Of a stretch of DNA of 64,000 nucleotides, positions 58,201 through 64,000 are shown piece by piece. The stretch spans positions 1 to 64,000 of the forward strand of contig JAFGSZ010000145.1 of assembly GCA_016934395.1 (NCBI GenBank), given 5' to 3'. Positions within the stretch are counted from its first letter, which is position 1. Each line of letters starts with the position of its first letter. The position numbers and the translations under genes are program-made. The notes under the pieces are model-generated. The model was not told the origin of the DNA. It did not search any database and saw only the letters and a program-made list of their open reading frames with translations. Origin of the DNA: Bacteroidales bacterium (lineage in GTDB: Bacteria; Bacteroidota; Bacteroidia; Bacteroidales; UBA10428).

Positions 58201-58569
58201 ACAACCGGCGCCATCTGTTTTAAAATCGGCAATTTGTTTCAGGGCATGGGTGCGAAGAATTACATTGCCGTTATCTACCTGGTTGTATTGTACTGAGCGT
58301 TTGTAAGAAGACGGCAAAAAAATACAAGAATCGTTATCCAGCAAATTTGTCAGGTCGTTATAAAAATAGGCAGCTTCTTCTTTTTCTGAAAAAAGGAATA
58401 GATGGAATCCTCCTATTTTTTTTACAACAGCAGAAGCCAGCAATGATTTGGAGGAACCGGAAAGTCCGCTAAGAAAAAATTTACTTCCCTTTTTCCCTCC
58501 GATTTCTTCTATAAGACTTCCAATTTCCGGGCGATGGTAATATTCTTTTACAATATCTTTAGTATCCAA
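55213..58569 (-). CDS. mfd: Transcription-repair coupling factor
   Basis: A 1118-residue translocase that removes stalled RNA polymerase and recruits UvrA. N-terminal UvrB-like region (about 1-390), RNA-polymerase interaction (CarD-like) domain (about 430-510, GDYVVHIDHGIGQFGGL). The helicase/translocase core has CGDVGFGKTEIAIRAAF (Walker A), IIDEEQKFG (DEEQ box) and TATPIPRTLQFSM, then ATTIIESGLDIPN and QLRGRVGRS. The TRCF C-terminal domain follows. Monocistronic by spacing. Confidence 0.96.
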   Translation of the reverse strand: MDTKDIVKEYYHRPEIGSLIEEIGGKKGSKFFLSGLSGSSKSLLASAVVKKIGGFHLFLFSEKEEAAYFYNDLTNLLDNDSCIFLPSSYKRSVQYNQVDNGNVILRTHALKQIADFKTDGAGCLNIISYPEGLIEKVITHKKLSKSTLQLIKGEKISIEFIHEVLEEYGFKRVDFVYEPGQYSIRGGIVDIFSYSCDFPFRIDFFGDEVESIRSFDIENQTSKAPFDKISIIPNIQDLSLDDVREPFWNYLTDAIIWTTDARYICNKITQLYEDVILKNNEDLPLTKDKSLLLTTGNQLMEQMVSGTVIEMGHNSIFPNGNKKLFNTSPQPSFNKNFALLSDNLNDYLNKGYTIYIFSDNQKQIDRLLSIFHDTGQPIKFTGIIPTLHEGYIDHDTLTCFYTDHQIFERFHKFRISSYFSNKASLSLKEIKGLQPGDYVVHIDHGIGQFGGLIKVEDNGKFQEVIKLVYKDNDVLLVSIHALHRISKYKGKDDSPPKVYKLGTGAWQKLKQSTKKKVKDIAKDLIALYAKRKSQQGFRYSADTYLQDELEASFLFEDTPDQIKSTIDVKSDMESNVPMDRLICGDVGFGKTEIAIRAAFKAVADSKQVALLVPTTILALQHYNTFRERLKDFPCSVDYISRLKSARYQKGTLENLAAGKLDIIIGTHRLVGKDVIFKDLGLLIIDEEQKFGVAIKEKLKKLKLNVDTLTLSATPIPRTLQFSMMGARDLSIINTPPPNRHPIITELHTFNADIIQEGIDYEVSRGGQVYFIHNRIQNISEIENLIRRVCPKVKTVVAHGQMEGKKLEKIMLDFISGDYDVLIATTIIESGLDIPNVNTIFINNAQNFGLSDLHQLRGRVGRSNRRAFCFLMAPPLTSVTPEARRRLHAIEEFSDLGSGFNIALQDLDIRGAGNLLGSEQSGFIADIGFETYNRILDEALRELKESEYKEFYDKEPEQTKISEDIKFVQDCYIDTDMELMFPDEYVNTSSERIFLYRELDNISSQKDLDLFEANLIDRFGRLPQPTIELLLVVKLRWMAIKLGFEKIILKNNTFIGHFISNQESLYYQSPVFSKVLNFVQSQPGKFKMKESKNRLSLTVEGIRSIQNALDLLEKMIQKE

Positions 58570-58783
58570 AGCAACAATTAAAAATCAATGGGAAAATTCG
58601 CACATTCAGGTAATTCGCGGCAAAGTAAAGAATAAATTATCCAAATGGGGCATTTTCGCAAAAGATTTTTTCAGTAAAATTTGTTTATATAATTATCTGA
58701 ATTTCGTACTGTATTTTATTCGATTCAATTTAAATTTACTAAAATTACAAGCTGTTGTAATAATTTTAAATTTATAATATATT

Positions 58784-60052
58784 ATGCTGGTTTATAAGTT
58801 TGGCGGGGCATCGGTTAAAAATGCAGAAGCGGTTAAAAATCTTTATAATATTGTTAAAAACAGTACCCAAAACCTGGTGGTGGTAATCTCTGCTATGGGG
58901 AAAACCACCAACTCCCTTGAACGCTTGGTTACTTTATATTTTAAAAAAAACAGTAAATGGAAAGATTCATTTAAAGAAATCAAATCCTTTCATTTCGAAA
59001 TTGTTGGTGAATTATTCGCGGATAAAGATGATGCCGGTATACAAGATATTCAACACCGGTTTGATCAGTTGGAGGAAAGACTTTCACAAGACCCTTCTTT
59101 AAATTTTAATTTTGAATATGATCAGATTGTTTCCTATGGCGAAATATTTTCCACAGTTATTGTAAATGCTTATTTGAATAAAGTTGGACTGGCTTCCAAG
59201 TGGATTGATATTCGCCGTTGTTTAAAAACGGATAATCATTACCGGGAAGCCCAAATAAATTTTGAGTTATCCCAGCAGCTTGTGAAGGACAGTTTTTCTT
59301 TTAAGGATTCTAAAATTTATGTTACCCAGGGATTTATTGGTTCTAATGAGAATAATCTGACTACCACACTGGGCCGTGAAGGATCGGACTATACAGCAGC
59401 GGTGCTGGCATTTCTGCTGAATTTAAAACATGTTACCATCTGGAAAGATGTTCCCGGAGTGCTGAATGCCGACCCCAAATGGTTTGATGATACCATAAAA
59501 CTGGATAAAATATCGTACCTCGATGCTATAGAACTGGCTTATTATGGAACAAGTGTTATCCATCCGAAAACCATACAGCCTTTGCAGCATAAAGGAATAA
59601 AACTCAACGTGCGTTCTTTTCTGAACCCCGATGATCCGGGAACTGTTATCGGTGACAGCTCTTACAGCAAACTGATACCTTCGTTTATATTTAAAATGGA
59701 CCAGGTACTGATGCAGATTTTTCCACGCGACTTTTCTTTTATTGCTGAAGATAACCTGGTGAAGATCTTTGGATACTTTGTCAGGCATGCATTAAAAATT
59801 AATTTGATGCAAAATTCAGCAGTGAGTTTTAAAGTATGTTTAAATAATGACCAGTCAAGAATTCCCAATGTTATTGATGATTTAAACGAACATTTTGATG
59901 TGTCGTATGAAAACGGACTGGAGCTCATAACCATCCGGTATTACGATAATGCCACCATAGAAAGGGTACTTGTAAATAAAGACCTGCTGCTGGAACAGCG
60001 AAACAAACAAACCATACAAATGGTGGTGAAGGATTTGGGAAGTAATACTTAA
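58784..60052 (+). CDS. Aspartate kinase (monofunctional, first copy)
   Basis: Phosphorylates aspartate for the lysine, threonine and methionine pathways. 422 residues. VYKFGGASVKN (3-13) and the substrate/ATP block TTLGREGSDYTAAVLAFLL (about 194-212) are present; WKDVPGVLNADPKWF and ELAYYGTSVIHPKTIQPL also fit. The C-terminal 130 residues occupy the ACT-regulatory position but show only a weak ACT pattern, so feedback type cannot be stated. No homoserine dehydrogenase domain. About 215 bp from divergent mfd. Confidence 0.92.
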   Translation: MLVYKFGGASVKNAEAVKNLYNIVKNSTQNLVVVISAMGKTTNSLERLVTLYFKKNSKWKDSFKEIKSFHFEIVGELFADKDDAGIQDIQHRFDQLEERLSQDPSLNFNFEYDQIVSYGEIFSTVIVNAYLNKVGLASKWIDIRRCLKTDNHYREAQINFELSQQLVKDSFSFKDSKIYVTQGFIGSNENNLTTTLGREGSDYTAAVLAFLLNLKHVTIWKDVPGVLNADPKWFDDTIKLDKISYLDAIELAYYGTSVIHPKTIQPLQHKGIKLNVRSFLNPDDPGTVIGDSSYSKLIPSFIFKMDQVLMQIFPRDFSFIAEDNLVKIFGYFVRHALKINLMQNSAVSFKVCLNNDQSRIPNVIDDLNEHFDVSYENGLELITIRYYDNATIERVLVNKDLLLEQRNKQTIQMVVKDLGSNT

Positions 60053-60479
60053 GTTATTGGGAAAAGAATTTACTAATTATTTTAATGCTTCTTTCATTGG
60101 TTTTCTTTTTTGCTTTGTTGAAGCGGTTTTATAAAGGCGATTATCCTGTTTTTAATGGCGGGACTATGGTTTATAGTAACCGTTTGTTAATTTGCGGATA
60201 CTATTCCGTGCCTGACACGGAATCCATAAAACCTATACTGGATTAGCTTTGCTGAGCACTGCGAGGTTCCTGTTTTCGCAGGAATGGTATCTGCAATATA
60301 ATTTATTGTAAGGTTAAAACTTAAAATATTCAATATTTTATTATTTTTGATCCATCAAACAGTTTACCCATCAACTAATTCCTGTCAGACAATTTAAATA
60401 TAATTACTTTTAAAGTTAGGCCATTTTGGCTTTTTAATAGTTTGGCAAAAATTTCACATGTTCTCAAAATTCTTATTCT
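60053..60479. other. 427-bp intergenic region with palindromic, REP-like units
   Basis: No gene is seen. Two GC-richer palindromes stand out of AT-rich DNA: ATTCCGTG-CCTGA-CACGGAAT at 60203-60223 (8-bp stem) and TTCCTG-TTTTCG-CAGGAA at 60267-60284 (6-bp stem). A weaker ACTAT/ATAGT pair sits at 60163-60177. The spacing and palindromic form resemble dispersed REP-type units. No well-spaced TTG/TAnnTTTG promoter for the downstream cellulase gene is convincing. Confidence 0.5.
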
Positions 60480-62459
60480 ATGAAAAGCAAATTTTTATTA
60501 TTCGCTGTAATATGTTTTTTTTCTTTCAGCTTCGTAAACGCCCAGGTACCCTTCAGCAGGGGGGTAAATATTACCAATTGGTTTCAGACTTCATCGGCCA
60601 GGCAAATTCAATTTACAAAATACACTAAACAGGATTTTATAAATATTAAAAGTCTGGGGTGCGATGTAGTGCGGTTGCCTATAAATTTACATTATATGAC
60701 AAATGGCGCCCCAAATTATGTTCTCGATACCATTTTCCTTCAATTTCTCGACAGTGCGGTATTTTGGGCCGGAGAGCAGGAAATCTACCTGATACTTGAT
60801 AATCATACATTCGATCCAAACGAAGATACCGATCCGAATATTGGCATTATTCTGAATAAAGTATGGCTGCAAATGGCAGATCATTACAAAAACAGTTCCG
60901 GATACATATTGTATGAGGTGCTGAATGAGCCGCACGGGATTACAACGGCAGCATGGTCAGACATACAGCAGGATGTGATCGATGTTATCCGTTCTGTGGA
61001 TACCGAACATACCATAATTGTGGGGCCATCATCGTATAACAGTTATAACGAACTGGCCAATCTGCCGGTATATGATGACGATAATCTTATTTATACTTTT
61101 CATTTTTACGATCCTTTTTTGTTTACCCACCAGGGAGCAAGCTGGACTGGCGTATCTATGGAACCGGTCAACGGCATACCTTTTCCGTATAATGCGGGAA
61201 CTATGCCTGCCTGCCCTGCAAGTCTTGTAGGGACCTGGGTAGGAGATTTGTACAATAATTATCCGAATGACGGACTGGTTAGTAAGGTAAAATCCTGGAT
61301 TGATATCGCCGTAAATTTTAAGAACACCCATAATGTTGATATTTTTTGCGGGGAATTTGGAGTGTATATTCCAAACAGTGATAATGCCGAAAGAGTAAAC
61401 TGGTATGGGGTTGTGCGGGAATATTTTGAAGAGAAGGGTATTCCCTGGACCATCTGGGACTATAAAGGAGGATTTGGAATCTTTGAAAAAAACACCAATG
61501 AATTATTTGATTACGATCTGAATGTTCCCCTTCTTCAGCAACTAGGATTCACCGTACCCGATCAGCAGGAATTTGTGATGAAACCGGATAGTGTCGGATT
61601 TTTAATCTATACAGATGCAATTGCACAGAATATAAATGAAGCAAGCAGTTCAACGGGCACAATCGATTTTTATAGCGCTGCAAAACCAAATAATGAAAAA
61701 TACTGCCTGTATTGGACCGAGGGCGCTCAATACAATCAGATTGGTTTTGATTTTTCGCCCAATAAAGATTTATCCCGACTTGTGAATGAAAATTACGCGT
61801 TGGATTTTATAGTCCGTGGCGATGCACCGGGAACCTCATTTGATGTGCGTTTTCTGGATTCAAAAACAGACGAGCCTGACGACCATCCCTGGCGTATGCG
61901 CTATACTATTGATGAAACTGAGGCCGGCTGGGACGGATACTGGCACCATTTATTTATTCCCCTATCTTCCTTTACCGAACAAGGCGCCTGGGATGGTACG
62001 TGGTACAATCCTATCGGGGCTTTTGACTGGTCTGCCATAGACCGTTTTCAGATTGTAGCTGAACATGAGTCCCTGGAGGGGAAAAAATTCTGGTTCGATA
62101 ATATTCATATCACCAATATGGATACGGCAACGATACATGAAACCTCGTTTTATACAAGCATTCATCCGGTAATTGAGGATTATAGTATACTGTTAGAGGT
62201 ATACCCGAATCCGATGCAAAATTTTACAACCCTCTCTTATAACCTGCGAGAAAAAAGCAACATATCAATATGTATTTATTCGGTTACAGGTGAAAAAATT
62301 ATTGAGTTGATGAATGGAACACAGCAGGCAGGAAATCATAGTATTCTTTGGAATGGCACAAACAGCATAGGAATTCCGGTCCCGGCCGGGATTTATTTTT
62401 GTACGGTAAAATTTTCCGGTTTTCAAATAACAAAAAAAATACTGGTGACAGGCACCTGA
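60480..62459 (+). CDS. Secreted GH5 family cellulase with type IX secretion tail
   Basis: A 659-residue extracellular beta-glucanase. Signal peptide (1-22, ending VNAQ). The GH5 barrel spans about 25-358, with acid/base Glu150 (YEVLNEPHG), nucleophile Glu292 (FCGEFGVY), His208/Tyr210 and Trp326 at expected positions. A carbohydrate-binding-like beta domain follows (about 365-548). A C-terminal sorting domain (about 572-657, starting VYPNPMQNFTTLSYNL, ending ITKKILV) is the Por_secre_tail type, sending it through the T9SS. No polysaccharide-utilisation neighbours are present; it stands between two aspartate kinases. Confidence 0.9.
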   Translation: MKSKFLLFAVICFFSFSFVNAQVPFSRGVNITNWFQTSSARQIQFTKYTKQDFINIKSLGCDVVRLPINLHYMTNGAPNYVLDTIFLQFLDSAVFWAGEQEIYLILDNHTFDPNEDTDPNIGIILNKVWLQMADHYKNSSGYILYEVLNEPHGITTAAWSDIQQDVIDVIRSVDTEHTIIVGPSSYNSYNELANLPVYDDDNLIYTFHFYDPFLFTHQGASWTGVSMEPVNGIPFPYNAGTMPACPASLVGTWVGDLYNNYPNDGLVSKVKSWIDIAVNFKNTHNVDIFCGEFGVYIPNSDNAERVNWYGVVREYFEEKGIPWTIWDYKGGFGIFEKNTNELFDYDLNVPLLQQLGFTVPDQQEFVMKPDSVGFLIYTDAIAQNINEASSSTGTIDFYSAAKPNNEKYCLYWTEGAQYNQIGFDFSPNKDLSRLVNENYALDFIVRGDAPGTSFDVRFLDSKTDEPDDHPWRMRYTIDETEAGWDGYWHHLFIPLSSFTEQGAWDGTWYNPIGAFDWSAIDRFQIVAEHESLEGKKFWFDNIHITNMDTATIHETSFYTSIHPVIEDYSILLEVYPNPMQNFTTLSYNLREKSNISICIYSVTGEKIIELMNGTQQAGNHSILWNGTNSIGIPVPAGIYFCTVKFSGFQITKKILVTGT

Positions 62460-62516
62460 TCGCGGGATAGATTGATTTTTAGATTTTAATTGTTCAATAA
62501 TCCAATAGTTAAATAA

Positions 62517-63902
62517 CTACTTCGTTACGCACAAAGCATCATTCAGTGCAATAATCCCTTTTTTATAGTTTTCACGTGCAATAACAAACTGCATATTTAC
62601 CTGCTTAAGCGATTGGGAAAACGATTCAATATTAATGTTGTTATCTGCCAGGGCTTTTGTGGCTTTTGCCAGAATTCCGGGTTTGGCAATATTAGTACCA
62701 AGTGCACAAACAAGGGCAACGGGTTTTACTGTAATTTCTTCGTAACGGGTATTTAATTCTCTAAGCAGCATTTCACTTTTGTCGTTTTCCCATATTACCT
62801 GGGTAATACTATTGGCATTGGTAGCCTTTAAAATATAACTTACCTGGTATTTCTGGAAAATCTGCATAATGCCCAGATCAAATCCAACTTCACCCACCAT
62901 TAGCGGATCGTGAATTTCGATAGCAATAACTTTGTCGGTTCCTGAAATGATCTCCACCTTTGATTCATTTCCCACATAATCCTTGGTTATGAGTGTTCCG
63001 GGATGTTCCGGTTCAAATGTGTTTTTAATCCTTATATTGATACCGGCAACTTCAAGGGGTTTAGATGCTTTCGGATGTATGGCTTCCATTCCCACATCAG
63101 CCAACTGGTCGGCAACATTGTAATTGGTAAATCCAACCGGAATTGATTTCTCCACTCCTACAATATTCGGATCGGCAGAAGATAAATGAAATTCCTTATG
63201 GATCACCGCTTCATCGGCTTTAACTTCAACAGCAACTTTACAGAATGTGACTTCACTGTAGCCTCGGTCAAATTCACGCATTATACCTTCGGTGCCTTTT
63301 GTGTAACCGGTTACAATGGGGAGCGTGGTTTTAAAATCAATATGGTCAAAGGATTTATGTATCCGTTCATCAATAGTCAGATATTCTGAATCGCTGAACC
63401 CGCAGAGGTCAACAAATAGCGCATTAATACCGTGATTGCGTATAATATTTACAGAATTGAATGCCGAATGCGCTTCGCCTATTGAAGAAAGAATTTCGCG
63501 GGCTGCCAGTAAAATATTTGGTTTATTTACATATCCTGAAGCCAAAACTGCCGACATATTGTGTAAATAATCTTTTGCCTGAATTATCCTTTTAGTAATA
63601 AATTCATCGGCAACAGACAGGTCGAGCTTTATATCAATAAAATCTTTATTTATATCCAGGAGCTTTTCCAAAAGTTCATCGAGGCTTTTTTCATAATTTT
63701 TATTATTCAAAAACTGTTGATATACTCCCGGTTCTTTTGTTTTTTTATGTTCAAGCAGCCAGTTGGTAACATTATTATATGCCGACACCACAAAAATTCT
63801 GTTATAAACTTCCTGATTTTTCCGGTTTCCTATAATAATATTTTGAAGTACCTCATGAAATTTAGACATTGAAGTGCCGCCAATCTTTTCTACAGTGAGC
63901 AT
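62517..63902 (-). CDS. Aspartate kinase (second, distinct type, with ACT domains)
   Basis: A 461-residue aspartokinase unlike the first copy. It begins TVEKIGGTSMSKFHEVLQNI and contains GEAHSAFNSVNI, FDRGYSEVTF and KEFHLSSADPNIVG, then NVADQLADVGMEAIHPKASKPL. ACT domains lie at about 325-455 (VALVCALGTNIAKPGILAKATKALADNNINIES). From memory these segments resemble the specialised aspartokinases found with ectoine genes, but no ectABC is here, so biosynthetic role is open. Convergent with the GH5 gene. Regulation by an end-product is plausible from the ACT pair. Confidence 0.9.
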   Translation of the reverse strand: MLTVEKIGGTSMSKFHEVLQNIIIGNRKNQEVYNRIFVVSAYNNVTNWLLEHKKTKEPGVYQQFLNNKNYEKSLDELLEKLLDINKDFIDIKLDLSVADEFITKRIIQAKDYLHNMSAVLASGYVNKPNILLAAREILSSIGEAHSAFNSVNIIRNHGINALFVDLCGFSDSEYLTIDERIHKSFDHIDFKTTLPIVTGYTKGTEGIMREFDRGYSEVTFCKVAVEVKADEAVIHKEFHLSSADPNIVGVEKSIPVGFTNYNVADQLADVGMEAIHPKASKPLEVAGINIRIKNTFEPEHPGTLITKDYVGNESKVEIISGTDKVIAIEIHDPLMVGEVGFDLGIMQIFQKYQVSYILKATNANSITQVIWENDKSEMLLRELNTRYEEITVKPVALVCALGTNIAKPGILAKATKALADNNINIESFSQSLKQVNMQFVIARENYKKGIIALNDALCVTK

Positions 63903-64000
63903 GTTTTGAATAATTATTAATTGATAATTTATAAATATAACATTAATCGGTTGGCAAAAATAAGATTTTTTTTAAAACACAAGTAGTTAATATTCGTGGA

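Noticed and set aside
1-64000. CRISPR arrays, insertion sequences, prophage or defence genes
   Set aside because: No regularly spaced repeats, transposase, integrase or capsid-like frames were found; nearly all of the window is housekeeping genes.

Overview
The window looks like chromosomal DNA of a Bacteroidota member, probably Bacteroidales/Marinilabiliales-like. The signs are AT-rich DNA with TTG-N17-21-TAnnTTTG promoters in place of -35/-10 boxes, an IPExxxVDY gene after acpP-fabF-rnc, an adjacent N-acyl/O-acyl transferase pair of the glycine-lipid type, a type IX secretion tail on a cellulase, an RprX/RprY-like two-component pair and a Bacteroidota-style division cluster. Almost all of it is vertically inherited core genome. 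I see no phage, insertion sequence, CRISPR array or defence island.

Layout. 1-415: tRNA-Arg(CCG) on the minus strand with a stray copy of its 3' end 125 bp away. 415-4330: leuS and an M23 peptidase. 4327-7988 (minus): a partner-switching signalling set (SpoIIE-type phosphatase, RsbW-like kinase, STAS antagonist) followed by a GPP34/GOLPH3-like gene. 8123-11567: purN, divergent from acpP-fabF-rnc-IPExxxVDY. 11600-14606: an intergenic region with a terminator and a tiny ORF, then a sensor kinase/response regulator pair and an orphan STAS protein. 14618-18052: a TonB-plug/MG2-like protein (minus) and yebC (plus), separated by a strong Fur-box match. 18154-26009: branched-chain amino-acid genes leuA-leuC-leuD-cimA/leuA2-leuB-like-leuB, preceded by a complete attenuator. 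26097-31427: CoA-binding protein, LEA_2 lipoprotein, SPOR protein, a long PurF-like amidotransferase, and the putative glsB/glsA acyltransferases. 31564-47321: the division/cell-wall cluster mraZ-rsmH-ftsL-ftsI-murE-mraY-murD-ftsW-murG-murC-ftsQ-ftsA-ftsZ plus a yqeY-like gene, with three MraZ boxes upstream. 47409-58569 (minus): mfd, coaX, an outer-membrane protein, a TPR protein, lptC, a small membrane protein, a CorC/GldE-like protein and a PpiD-like chaperone. 58784-63902: two different aspartate kinases flanking a secreted GH5 cellulase.

The best-resolved unusual feature is the leu leader at 18154-18334: a 21-residue leader peptide with six Leu and six Ile codons, a competing 9-bp antiterminator and a 13-bp terminator with a U-tract. 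The mix of Leu and Ile codons fits the operon's second acyl-transferring synthase, which could be a citramalate synthase feeding isoleucine synthesis. Other points worth checking are the partner-switching/GPP34 neighbourhood, the Fur box, the MraZ operator, a two-histidine-minus-one M23 site, the conserved-looking 8-codon ORF, and the tRNA 3'-end duplication.
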